A stretch of DNA of 64,000 nucleotides from Hydrogenothermaceae bacterium. Lineage in GTDB: Bacteria > Aquificota > Aquificia > Aquificales > Hydrogenothermaceae. The stretch is from the NCBI GenBank assembly GCA_026418455.1, contig JAOABH010000004.1:124001-188000 (forward strand), given 5' to 3'. The notes below the pieces were generated by a model. The model saw only the letters and a program-made list of their open reading frames with translations. It was not told where the DNA came from and did not search any database. Made by a program: the position numbers and the translations under genes. This document shows positions 19,285 to 30,818 of this stretch, piece after piece. The stretch's first letter is position 1; each line of letters opens with the position of its first letter.

Positions 19285-19964
19285 TTCCTTTCTCCAAAAA
19301 TAGCCGTTCCCACTCTAACTATTGTGGCTCCTTCTTCAATAGCAACCTCAAAATCGTGGGACATACCCATAGAAAGATGAGGTAACTTAATATTATACAT
19401 TTTTTCCAACTCTTCTTTTAATTTCCTTAATTTAATAAAGTATGGTCTAACATCCTCAGGATCTTCAAAGTATGGAGGAATTGCCATCAACCCGGTTATC
19501 TTAATATTTCTTAAAGATAAACAGTATTCAAACAGCTTATTTAAATTCTCCTCTTTTACCCCGTATTTAGACTCTTCTCCAAAGTTAACCTCTATAAAAC
19601 ATTCCTGAATTTTTCCTATTTTGAAAGCTCTATTATCTATCTCTCTTGCTAACTCTTCTCTATCAACAGAGTGTATAACTTCAAAGTATTTAACTGCGTA
19701 CTTTGCTTTGTTTGTTTGAAGTCCTCCTATAAGATGCCAGTGTATATCCTTATACTCTTTTAAAGTTTCTATTTTTTGTATTCCTTCTTGAACTTTATTC
19801 TCTCCAAAGTATCTTATACCGCATTTATAAGCCTGTGTAACTTTTTCCGGAGGCTGAGTTTTTGATGCTGCAAGTAGGATAACATCTTTAGGATCTCTTC
19901 CAACCTTTAAACAGGTTCTATATATTCTCTCTAAAATCTCTTCTACATTCCTACATATCTCCAT
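19281..19964 (-). CDS. yggS: Pyridoxal 5'-phosphate homeostasis protein (YggS/PLPBP family)
   Basis: 227 aa, standard length. The PLP-binding Lys35 sits in L-A-A-S-K-T-Q. H-W-H-L-I-G-G-L-Q-T-N-K, S-V-D-R and the C-terminal L-S-M-G-M-S-x-D-F-E-x-A-I-E-E-G-A-T-x-V-R-V-G motif are all present. The protein has an alanine-racemase-like barrel but no known catalysis; it balances cellular PLP and amino acid pools. It opens a three-gene minus-strand operon and is preceded by an extended -10 promoter. Confidence 0.95.
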   Translation of the reverse strand: MEICRNVEEILERIYRTCLKVGRDPKDVILLAASKTQPPEKVTQAYKCGIRYFGENKVQEGIQKIETLKEYKDIHWHLIGGLQTNKAKYAVKYFEVIHSVDREELAREIDNRAFKIGKIQECFIEVNFGEESKYGVKEENLNKLFEYCLSLRNIKITGLMAIPPYFEDPEDVRPYFIKLRKLKEELEKMYNIKLPHLSMGMSHDFEVAIEEGATIVRVGTAIFGERK

Positions 19965-19992
19965 AACTCTTTCCCTGCCTTTGGTTTTAAAA

Positions 19993-20001
19993 ATTATACC
20001 A
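19993..20001 (-). promoter_or_regulatory. Extended -10 promoter for yggS
   Basis: On the minus strand TGGTATAAT matches the extended -10 pattern TGnTATAAT, 28 nt before the yggS ATG. No convincing -35 box is seen at 16-18 nt, as is common for extended -10 promoters. Confidence 0.5.
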
Positions 20002-20048
20002 CTTTAAGAATTACAAATATGTGAGTTTTGTATAGTTAGATTATTTGA

Positions 20049-20064
20049 TTTTACTATAGTAAAA
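20049..20064. promoter_or_regulatory. Perfect 16-bp palindrome upstream of groES
   Basis: TTTTACTATAGTAAAA is a perfect palindrome ending 4 bp before the -35 box of the groES promoter. It is a candidate operator for heat-shock control. It is not CIRCE, which I did not find here. Confidence 0.5.
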
Positions 20065-20068
20065 CCTC

Positions 20069-20097
20069 TTGACAAAATATAGATTATGATGTATCAT
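20069..20097 (+). promoter_or_regulatory. Consensus sigma-70 promoter of groESL
   Basis: TTGACA (20069-20074), a 17-nt spacer and TATCAT (20092-20097) stand 40 nt before the groES ATG. This is the best-matching promoter in the window and suits a strongly expressed chaperonin operon. Confidence 0.8.
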
Positions 20098-20137
20098 TTA
20101 AAATGTAATAAAAAATTTAGAAAGGAGGTAAGAAAGC

Positions 20138-20431
20138 ATGGCAAAGTTAAGACCTCTCTATGACAGAGTTGTTATTAAAAGAGTTGAGGAAGAAGTTGCA
20201 AAAACTCCAGCTGGAATCATAATCCCGGATACAGCAAAAGAAAAACCACAGATCGGTGAAGTGGTTGCAGTTGGAGAAGGTAAAGTTTTAGAAAACGGAA
20301 ATGTAGTTCCTCTCAAAGTGAAAGTTGGTGATAAAGTTTATTTCAGCAAGTATGCTGGAAATGAAGTGAAAGTTGACGGTGAAGAGCTTATCATCTTAAG
20401 AGAAGATGATATACTTGCAGTAATTGAGTAA
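20138..20431 (+). CDS. groES: Co-chaperonin GroES
   Basis: 97 aa, normal length, preceded by a very strong AAAGGAGGT ribosome site. [12 protein letters not shown] at the N-terminus, the mobile loop [13 protein letters not shown] and Y-F-S-K-Y-A-G are typical. Seven subunits cap the GroEL ring. It lies 30 nt before groEL. Both genes share almost the same leader (AAAGGAGGTAAGAA), which is complementary to a stretch after groEL. Confidence 0.98.
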   Translation: MAKLRPLYDRVVIKRVEEEVAKTPAGIIIPDTAKEKPQIGEVVAVGEGKVLENGNVVPLKVKVGDKVYFSKYAGNEVKVDGEELIILREDDILAVIE

Positions 20432-20461
20432 TAAAAAATTTAAGATAAAGGAGGTAAGAAG

Positions 20462-22096
<1,635 letters not shown>

Positions 22097-22104
22097 GATA
22101 AACG

Positions 22105-22114
22105 CTTACCTCCT
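22105..22114 (+). other. Anti-Shine-Dalgarno stretch in groEL 3' UTR
   Basis: CTTACCTCCT is the exact reverse complement of AGGAGGTAAG, found at 20123-20132 before groES and at 20449-20458 before groEL. It lies between the groEL stop and the terminator, so the full-length mRNA could pair its 3' UTR with either ribosome site. The pairing is visible; regulation is inferred. Confidence 0.45.
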
Positions 22115-22121
22115 CCTATTG

Positions 22122-22153
22122 AAGCCCCTCATAACGAGGGGCTTTTTTATTTT
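22122..22153 (+). terminator. Intrinsic terminator of groESL
   Basis: Stem AAGCCCCTC / GAGGGGCTT (9 bp, perfect) with loop ATAAC, followed directly by a T-rich run. It is the clearest rho-independent terminator in the window. Confidence 0.92.
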
Positions 22154-22170
22154 TATGATAGAATAAATCT

Positions 22171-24412
<2,242 letters not shown>

Positions 24413-24437
24413 AAAAACTAAACAAAGGAGTAGTGCC

Positions 24438-24662
24438 ATGACAAGAGAAGAAGCTATCCAAAAACTATTGGAAACTGATAATGAGTTTAAACAGATGTAT
24501 GAGGAACACAAAGAACTCGAGTGGAAAGTTTCAAAGATAGAAAAACATTTTCCTCCAGATCCTGAACTTGAAGCAGAAGAAGAGAGATTAAAAAGAAGAA
24601 AGCTCTATCTAAAAGATATGATGGAACTCAAAATAAAAGAGTTTATGTCTAAAAATCAGTAA
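24438..24662 (+). CDS. YdcH/DUF465-family small coiled-coil protein
   Basis: 74 aa from the ATG at 24438. That start has an AAAGGAG ribosome site 8 nt ahead, so it is preferred over an upstream ATG at 24402 that lies inside ahcY. The sequence is charged and helical: E-F-K-Q-M-Y-E-E-H-K-E-L-E, then E-E-E-R-L-K-R-R-K-L-Y-L-K-D, the closing L-K-x-x-K-L-x-L-K-D signature of DUF465. The function of the family is not settled. A hairpin follows the stop. Confidence 0.75.
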   Translation: MTREEAIQKLLETDNEFKQMYEEHKELEWKVSKIEKHFPPDPELEAEEERLKRRKLYLKDMMELKIKEFMSKNQ

Positions 24663-24673
24663 ATCTTATCTTT

Positions 24674-24691
24674 AGGGGGCTTTTGTCCCCT
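24674..24691 (+). terminator. Hairpin after the DUF465 gene
   Basis: AGGGGGC / GTCCCCT form a 7-bp stem (one G-T pair) with loop TTTT, 11 nt after the stop. The T-run behind it is poor, so termination may be partial. Confidence 0.55.
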
Positions 24692-24789
24692 TCATCGTTT
24701 TAAATATCTTATGAATCTGATGAAAATCTTACCAAAATTTCTAATCTTGATGTAATATATTTATTCAAACAAACTTCAAGGAGTAAATA

Positions 24790-26463
24790 ATGAGAAGTGA
24801 TGAGATTAAAAAAGGTTTAGAGAGGGCTCCCCACAGAAGTCTTTTAAGAGCATGTGGTTTAACAGAAGAAGATTTTGGTAAACCATTTATAGGAGTAGCA
24901 AACTCATACATAGATATAATTCCTGGACATGTTCATCTGAGGGAATTTGCCCAGTATGTTAAAGAAGCCATAAGAGAAGCTGGTGGAGTTCCATTTGAGT
25001 TTAATGTTATAGGTGTTGATGACGGTATTGCGATGGGACATTCAGGAATGTTTTACTCTCTCCCAAGTAGAGAGCTTATAGCAGATTCTGTAGAAACGGT
25101 TGTTCAAGCCCATAAACTTGACGGATTGGTTCTTATACCTAACTGTGATAAGATAGTTCCAGGGATGATAATGGCAGCAGCAAGAGTTAATATACCAACT
25201 ATACTCGTAAGTGGTGGTCCAATGGCGGCTGGACATACATCTACCGGAAAACCTATAGACTTGGCAACTGTTTTTGAAGCTGTAGGTTCTATAAAGAAAG
25301 GTTTAATATCACAAGAAGAACTTAAAGACATTGAGCAACATGCCTGTCCTACTTGTGGTTCTTGCTCTGGAATGTTTACTGCAAACTCTATGAACTGTTT
25401 GGCTGAGGTTTTAGGTATAGCTCTCCCAGGAAATGGTTCTATCTTGGCAGTAGATCCAAGAAGAAAAGAGCTTGCAAAACAAGCAGGAAGACAGATAGTT
25501 GAACTTGTCAAAGCAGGAGTTAAATTTAGAGATATAGTAAATTTTGAAACTATAGAGAATGCATTTACACTTGATATAGCTATGGGAGGCTCTTCAAATA
25601 CAGTCCTGCATCTACTTGCGATAGCCCATGAAGCAGGTATAGAGTTTCCTGTCGAAAAGATAGATGAGATATCAGACAGAACACCAACATTATGTAAATT
25701 AGCTCCAGCTTCAACTTACCATATGGAAGATTTAGATAGAGCTGGAGGTGTATATGCTATACTTAAAGAGTTATCTAAGAAAAATCTCCTTCACCTTAAT
25801 AGACCAACAGTCCTAATGAAGACCTTAGGAGAAGCCATAAAAGATGTAGAGGTAAAAGATTACAATGTTATTAGGCCTATAGATAATCCTTATAGTGATA
25901 AAGGAGGATTGGCAGTCTTGTTTGGAAATCTTGCTCCTTACGGAGGAGTGGTTAAAGCTGCGGCAGTAGATCCAAAAATTATGGTTCATAGAGGAAAAGC
26001 AGTTGTATTTGACAGTGAGGAAGAAGCAATAGAAGGTATTACAAGCGGAAAAGTTAAGGAAGGTAATGTAGTAGTAATAAGATATGAAGGGCCTAAAGGT
26101 GGTCCCGGAATGAGAGAGATGCTGGCTCCTACTTCTACTCTTATGGGAATGGGATTAGGAGATAAAGTTTCCCTCATAACAGACGGAAGATTTTCTGGGG
26201 CAACAAGGGGAGCCTGTGTTGGACATATATCTCCAGAGGCAGCAGCAGGAGGTCCAATAGGTATAGTTCAAGATGGTGATGAGATACTTATAGATATACC
26301 AAACAGAAAAATAGAGCTTCTCATATCTGATGAAGAGTTTAACAGAAGGATGAAGGAGTTTAAACCGAAGAAAAAAGAGATACAGAGCCCTTGGCTTAGA
26401 AGATACTCAAAGTTTGTCACATCTGCAAACAAAGGAGCAGTTTTATCAGATGAATGTTCATAA
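24790..26463 (+). CDS. ilvD: Dihydroxy-acid dehydratase
   Basis: 557 aa. Iron-sulfur ligands and family boxes are visible: C-D-K-I-V-P-G-M near residue 118 and [18 protein letters not shown] near residue 187, then [13 protein letters not shown] and G-H-I-S-P-E-A. It makes the 2-oxo acids of the isoleucine/valine pathway. No other ilv gene is adjacent. metK follows with only a few nt between. Confidence 0.97.
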   Translation: MRSDEIKKGLERAPHRSLLRACGLTEEDFGKPFIGVANSYIDIIPGHVHLREFAQYVKEAIREAGGVPFEFNVIGVDDGIAMGHSGMFYSLPSRELIADSVETVVQAHKLDGLVLIPNCDKIVPGMIMAAARVNIPTILVSGGPMAAGHTSTGKPIDLATVFEAVGSIKKGLISQEELKDIEQHACPTCGSCSGMFTANSMNCLAEVLGIALPGNGSILAVDPRRKELAKQAGRQIVELVKAGVKFRDIVNFETIENAFTLDIAMGGSSNTVLHLLAIAHEAGIEFPVEKIDEISDRTPTLCKLAPASTYHMEDLDRAGGVYAILKELSKKNLLHLNRPTVLMKTLGEAIKDVEVKDYNVIRPIDNPYSDKGGLAVLFGNLAPYGGVVKAAAVDPKIMVHRGKAVVFDSEEEAIEGITSGKVKEGNVVVIRYEGPKGGPGMREMLAPTSTLMGMGLGDKVSLITDGRFSGATRGACVGHISPEAAAGGPIGIVQDGDEILIDIPNRKIELLISDEEFNRRMKEFKPKKKEIQSPWLRRYSKFVTSANKGAVLSDECS

Positions 26464-26472
26464 GGGGTGAAT

Positions 26473-27561
26473 ATGAGATATATTCAATCAGCAGAAAGTG
26501 TATGTTTAGGACATCCTGATAAGATAGCAGATATAATAGCAGATGCTATTTTAGACGACCTTATAAAAAAAGATCCATATACGCGGGCATCTATAGAAGT
26601 ACTTATAACCATGGGACTTATACATGTTGCTGGAGAGATATCTACGGATGCCTATGCTGATATACCTACTATAGCAAGAAATACACTTATAGAGATAGGT
26701 TATACTAAACCAGAATATGGATTTGATGGTTATACAGCAGGAGTTATAACAACCATAAACGACCAAAGTCCGGAGCTTGCCCTTGGGATACCATCAAATG
26801 GAGCCGGAGACAGCTGTATAGTTGTAGGTTATGCTACAGATGAAACAGATAACTATATGCCTTTAGCATCAAATGTGGCAAATGAGATAACGAAGAAACT
26901 TGATACTTTGAGAAAAGATGGAACCTTAGAGTTCTTACGTCCTGATGGAAAAGCTATAGTGGTTGTTGAGTATGAAGATGATAAACCAGTTAGAATTCAA
27001 AGTATAGCTATTATGATCCAACATGAACCTTACATAACAGAAAAATCCCTCAGGGAAGCCATACATGAAGAGATTATAAAAAAGTTAAAATACAGAGAAT
27101 ATATAGATGAAAAAACAAACATAATAATAAATCCCCTTGGTAGATTTGTAATAGGGGGACCTATGGCTGATACCGGACTAACCGGTAGAAAAATAGTTGC
27201 AGATACATACGGAACAGCTGTGGCAAGTGGTGGAAGTGCATTTTCAGGAAAAGATCCAACAAAAATAGATAGATCTGCCTCATACTTTGCAAGATATGTT
27301 GCTAAAAATATAGTTGCGAAAAAAATAGCATCTAAATGTAAGGTTGAGATGGTGTATGTTATAGGACTTGAAAAACCTGTGGCTATAAACATTTCCTTGG
27401 AAGATGAAAAAATCGTAAAAAGACTTTACAATTTTACTGTAAATGATATAATAGAGATGTTTAATTTGAGGAAGCCCATCTATAAGAAGACGGCAGTTTT
27501 GGGACATTTTGGAGTTGATGAAGAAGAATTTTTATGGGAAAATTTAGATTTAAATTTTTAA
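26473..27561 (+). CDS. metK: S-adenosylmethionine synthase, divergent bacterial type
   Basis: 362 aa from the ATG at 26473, chosen because AAGGGG stands 5 nt before it; a GTG at 26467 would sit on the ribosome site. S-A-E-S-V-C-L-G-H-P-D-K-I-A-D, N-P-L-G-R-F-V-I-G-G-P and T-G-L-T-G-R-K-I-V-A-D-T-Y-G are standard. Two signature boxes deviate: G-A-G-D-S-C for the usual GAGDQG, and G-G-S-A-F-S-G-K-D for GGGAFSGKD. It makes SAM from methionine and ATP, completing the cycle with ahcY. Confidence 0.92.
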   Translation: MRYIQSAESVCLGHPDKIADIIADAILDDLIKKDPYTRASIEVLITMGLIHVAGEISTDAYADIPTIARNTLIEIGYTKPEYGFDGYTAGVITTINDQSPELALGIPSNGAGDSCIVVGYATDETDNYMPLASNVANEITKKLDTLRKDGTLEFLRPDGKAIVVVEYEDDKPVRIQSIAIMIQHEPYITEKSLREAIHEEIIKKLKYREYIDEKTNIIINPLGRFVIGGPMADTGLTGRKIVADTYGTAVASGGSAFSGKDPTKIDRSASYFARYVAKNIVAKKIASKCKVEMVYVIGLEKPVAINISLEDEKIVKRLYNFTVNDIIEMFNLRKPIYKKTAVLGHFGVDEEEFLWENLDLNF

Positions 27562-27574
27562 ATGGGGGATAGAA

Positions 27575-28009
27575 ATGATAGAAACTGAAAATATAAGGAT
27601 TTATAATTTTGAAGTTTTTAAAGCTCTTGTTGAGATAGAAATCGAAAGGATAAAGAGATATAAAAAATCAGAGAAATTTTCCATAGCTTTTATGTACTTT
27701 CCATCTATTGCGAACATACTTTCTCAGAACAAACCAAAAGATTTTGCAGGTCCTGTTTTTAAATTGAGAGAAAATATAAGATCTGTAGATGTTATATCAC
27801 CTGTAGATGAGGATTTTGTTTTTTTATTTTTCCCGGAAACAGGTAAAAAAGAAACTGAAAAGGTTATAAATAGGGTAAAAAATGCAGTTAAGTTGAATAT
27901 AATAGAAGGAATAGCTTCTTATCCTGAAGATGGTAAAAATAGTAGAGAGTTATTTGATAAACTTGTCAATGTTATGAACGATAAACTTCTACCTGTTATT
28001 AAGATATAA
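27575..28009 (+). CDS. Degenerate GGDEF-domain protein
   Basis: 144 aa. The fold order of a GGDEF domain can be followed: F-E-V-F-K-A-L-V-E-I-E-I-E-R, then F-S-I-A-F-M-Y-F where the metal-binding Asp should be, V-D-E-D-F at the place of GGDEF, and G-I-A-S-Y-P-E-D-G near the end. The catalytic Gly-Gly and both metal ligands seem lost, so it should not make c-di-GMP; it may bind c-di-GMP or GTP, or only act as a scaffold. It follows metK by 13 nt and overlaps the convergent hydrogenase gene by 21 bp. Confidence 0.6.
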   Translation: MIETENIRIYNFEVFKALVEIEIERIKRYKKSEKFSIAFMYFPSIANILSQNKPKDFAGPVFKLRENIRSVDVISPVDEDFVFLFFPETGKKETEKVINRVKNAVKLNIIEGIASYPEDGKNSRELFDKLVNVMNDKLLPVIKI

Positions 28010-29281
28010 CTTATCCACCTTTAAAAAGTGGGTAGCACATGATATACATGGGTCATAATTTCTTATAGATTTTTCCGCTTCCAAAACTCTTTCTCTTATC
28101 TCATCTTCTTTTACTTCTAAAAGTTTTCTCTTTACATCACTTTCCATAATATACTGGTTTTGAGATGTAGGGGGTATTATGTTGGCTTCCAAAATTCTTC
28201 CTGTTTCACTGATTACATACCTGTGCCATAGTATCCCTCTTGGTGCTTCAGAAACTCCTACACCTACACCGGCTTTAACTTCAAAATCTACGGTAGCCTT
28301 ATCTATCCTTCTGTAATTCTCAATTAAACTTTTAGACCTGTATAGACAGTCCAAAATCTCAATTAATCTTATCAGTATGGATCTATAAGGATTATAAATC
28401 GGAGGAGTTATACTATACTTTTTTGCTGTCTCTCTTACTAAAGGTAATAATTTATCAAATGTGTTATTGAATCTCGCTATCGGTCCAACTATGTAGTGTT
28501 TGCCATCTTTCTTTACGGAGAATTTTGCGGTAGAATGTGGAACTTCATACTCATTGAAATACTCTAAAAACTCCTCTTTTTTAATTGTTAACCCATCACT
28601 TGAATATATATCTCCTTTTAGTATTGGATAGTTATCTCCATCTTTAAGTGATACAAATAACACATTTTCTATGCTGTAATCTGGAAAGTTTAATCTTGAT
28701 ACGTAATCTATAGCTTTCACAGTGTCTTCTAAAACAAGATTTATATCTTTTAAGATCTCTTTTAGATTATTTTCTTCAGGAGTTTTATAAAATCCACCTA
28801 CAGCTGCTGTTACAGGATGGGATACCCTACCTCCTATTATCTCTATCAACTTTGAGCTAAACCTTTTTAAGTTAAATGCTATTTTGACTATCTCCGGATT
28901 TATCTTGTTTACCTCAAATATGGAGGGAAGATTAAAGAAATCAGGAAGATGCAAAAAGAAAATATGGAGAGTGTGACTCTGTATCCACTCACCGTAGTAA
29001 AATAATCTTCTTAAATCTTCTATCTCCTTTGGAATATCTATTCCGAAAGCTGACTCAAAAGCTTGAACACTGCTCATTTGATATGCAATTGGACATATGC
29101 CACATATTCTTGCCGTTATGTCCGGAGCTACATCATAATTTTTACCAACCAAAATACCTTCAAAGAATCTTGGAGGTTCAAATATATTCAGAAAAACATC
29201 ATTAACTTTACCATCTTTTATACTTACAATAACTCTTCCTTCTCCTTCTACCCTTGTTAATGGATTTAGTTTTATCTCCAT
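27989..29281 (-). CDS. [NiFe] hydrogenase large subunit, group 3b-like (sulfhydrogenase alpha)
   Basis: 430 aa. The active-site Cys pairs are R-I-C-G-I-C-P (about 57-63) and D-P-C-I-S-C-A-T-H near the C-terminus; a 12-residue tail after the final His is probably removed by a maturation protease. The residue after C-P-I-A is Tyr where many relatives have His. It binds the Ni-Fe centre of a cytoplasmic NAD(P)-linked hydrogenase. It is the last gene of a beta-gamma-delta-alpha operon and overlaps the delta gene by 10 bp. Confidence 0.92.
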   Translation of the reverse strand: MEIKLNPLTRVEGEGRVIVSIKDGKVNDVFLNIFEPPRFFEGILVGKNYDVAPDITARICGICPIAYQMSSVQAFESAFGIDIPKEIEDLRRLFYYGEWIQSHTLHIFFLHLPDFFNLPSIFEVNKINPEIVKIAFNLKRFSSKLIEIIGGRVSHPVTAAVGGFYKTPEENNLKEILKDINLVLEDTVKAIDYVSRLNFPDYSIENVLFVSLKDGDNYPILKGDIYSSDGLTIKKEEFLEYFNEYEVPHSTAKFSVKKDGKHYIVGPIARFNNTFDKLLPLVRETAKKYSITPPIYNPYRSILIRLIEILDCLYRSKSLIENYRRIDKATVDFEVKAGVGVGVSEAPRGILWHRYVISETGRILEANIIPPTSQNQYIMESDVKRKLLEVKEDEIRERVLEAEKSIRNYDPCISCATHFLKVDKLYLNNR

Positions 29282-30015
29282 ATAACACCTCTAAAATACG
29301 GATTGTAAGCATTAAAACCGGTTTTTATTAACTCTTCAAAGTTGAAACCTCTCTCTTTAAAGAGGTCCCTTAAACTTTCAAAGTTTGCCCCTTTTATAGG
29401 TCCAAAACATCCATAACAACCTCTATTTAAAGATGGACATAATGCACCACATCCATCAACAGTTATTGGACCAAGACAAGGAGATCCCATCACAAGTAGA
29501 CATGGTATAGATTTTCTCTTACATTCTATACAGACAGGTGATTCATTTATATGTGGTGTTTTATTAAGTAGTAAAGATGTGATTATCTCAATTATCTCTT
29601 CTGCATTTACCGGACAACCTCTTACTGTATAATCTACACTAACAAAATCTGATATCGGCTTTGAAAGTGGGTTTATATCTTTAAAGTAGTTTTCTCTGTA
29701 AGTAAAACTATATATCTCTTCAAAGTTCCCGAAATTCCTTGCAGACTGGATACCTCCGGAGACAGCACATGCACCTATTGCCACAACTATCTTTGACCTA
29801 TCTCTTATATCTTTTATCCTCTCCTCTTCCTCTCTTGTGGAGATAGATCCCTCTACAAAGGCAACATCAAATCTGTCATAAATATTGAAAGATGTAGCTT
29901 CTAAAAAATAAGATATCTCGATATATTCTGAATTTATAATTTCAGGAGCTATATCAAAAAATGCAAGTTGACAGCCATCACACGAAGAAAATTTAAAAAC
30001 TCCTATCTTCATCAC
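29272..30015 (-). CDS. [NiFe] hydrogenase small subunit (delta)
   Basis: 247 aa. S-S-C-D-G-C-Q-L-A-F-F-D near residue 10 holds the proximal cluster ligands, with R-G-C-P in the middle and G-S-P-C-L-G-P-I-T-x-x-G-C-G-A-x-C-P and C-Y-G-C-F-G-P for the remaining clusters. No Tat signal is present, so the enzyme is cytoplasmic. It passes electrons between the Ni-Fe site and the gamma/beta subunits. The start overlaps the gamma stop (ATGA). Confidence 0.93.
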   Translation of the reverse strand: MMKIGVFKFSSCDGCQLAFFDIAPEIINSEYIEISYFLEATSFNIYDRFDVAFVEGSISTREEEERIKDIRDRSKIVVAIGACAVSGGIQSARNFGNFEEIYSFTYRENYFKDINPLSKPISDFVSVDYTVRGCPVNAEEIIEIITSLLLNKTPHINESPVCIECKRKSIPCLLVMGSPCLGPITVDGCGALCPSLNRGCYGCFGPIKGANFESLRDLFKERGFNFEELIKTGFNAYNPYFRGVIWR

Positions 30016-30818
30016 ACACCTTTTTTATCAAAGAAGTGATCTATATCTGAAAACCTAAATACCGGTCCGTCTTTACATACAAAGAATGGTCCAAACATAC
30101 AGTGTCCACATGTTCCTACAGAACATTTCATATGTCTCTCCAAGGATACTTTTATGTTAGATTTATCTACGCCTATATTGTAAAGTTGATTTACAACAGC
30201 TTTTACCATCGGGTCTGGACCACAGATAAAAACTCCGCAATCTTTATCTATCTTAACTTTCTCAATTAAGTCTGTAATTAAACCAACATCCTTACTCCAA
30301 GCTTCACTTGGATTTTGAACTATCACAGAAAATCTGATCTTACTGCTCCAATTTTCATACTCTTCTCTGTATAACAGGTCATCAACACTCTTTACACCGT
30401 AAAGTGATATAACTTCCTTGAATCTATCTCTATTCTGTATAGCTTCTTCCATAAGCCATCTTGTTGCTGCAATTCCCAGCCCTCCGGAGATTATTATGAT
30501 CTGCCGTCCTTCAAACTCCATCAAATCCCAAGAATTACCATAAGGTCCTCTTAAATATATGTCATCACCTTCACTTATCCTATTAAAATATCCGGTAACA
30601 TCACCTACAATCCTTATAGTATGTAAGGATATTCCATCATTATAACTTGCAACTGTTATAGGGGCTTCTCCTCTACCAAACCCATAGAAGATTACATACT
30701 GCCCATTTTCCGGTTTAATATCACTCCTGATCCATACAGATACTGTATTGTAGTTCTCTCTCTTTACCTTTATTACTTTCCCATTTATTAAACAGTAAGG
30801 ATTCTGTAAAATCATCAT
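30012..30818 (-). CDS. Hydrogenase gamma subunit, FAD/NAD(P)H-binding
   Basis: 268 aa from the ATG at 30818, which overlaps the beta stop in an ATGA and has GAGGGA before it; longer starts would run far into the beta gene. It is a ferredoxin-reductase-like protein: a FAD-binding barrel, G-P-Y-G-N-S-W, G-G-L-G-I-A-A-T-R for the nucleotide, C-G-P-D-P-M-V-K, and a C-terminal 2Fe-2S site C-S-V-G-T-C-G-H-C with a later Cys. It should exchange electrons with NAD(P)H. Confidence 0.9.
   Translation of the reverse strand: MMILQNPYCLINGKVIKVKRENYNTVSVWIRSDIKPENGQYVIFYGFGRGEAPITVASYNDGISLHTIRIVGDVTGYFNRISEGDDIYLRGPYGNSWDLMEFEGRQIIIISGGLGIAATRWLMEEAIQNRDRFKEVISLYGVKSVDDLLYREEYENWSSKIRFSVIVQNPSEAWSKDVGLITDLIEKVKIDKDCGVFICGPDPMVKAVVNQLYNIGVDKSNIKVSLERHMKCSVGTCGHCMFGPFFVCKDGPVFRFSDIDHFFDKKGV

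Noticed and set aside
20000-20137. CIRCE element before groES
   Set aside because: TTAGCACTC-N9-GAGTGCTAA is not present; only an unrelated 16-bp palindrome is seen.
24711-24755. 14-codon ORF M-N-L-M-K-I-L-P-K-F-L-I-L-M just before ilvD, rich in Leu and Ile, like an attenuation leader peptide
   Set aside because: There is no ribosome site before its ATG and no terminator/antiterminator between it and ilvD; AT-rich DNA gives Leu/Ile codons easily.
26464-26480. SAM riboswitch before metK or ahcY
   Set aside because: The gaps (9 and 31 nt) are too short to hold a riboswitch aptamer.
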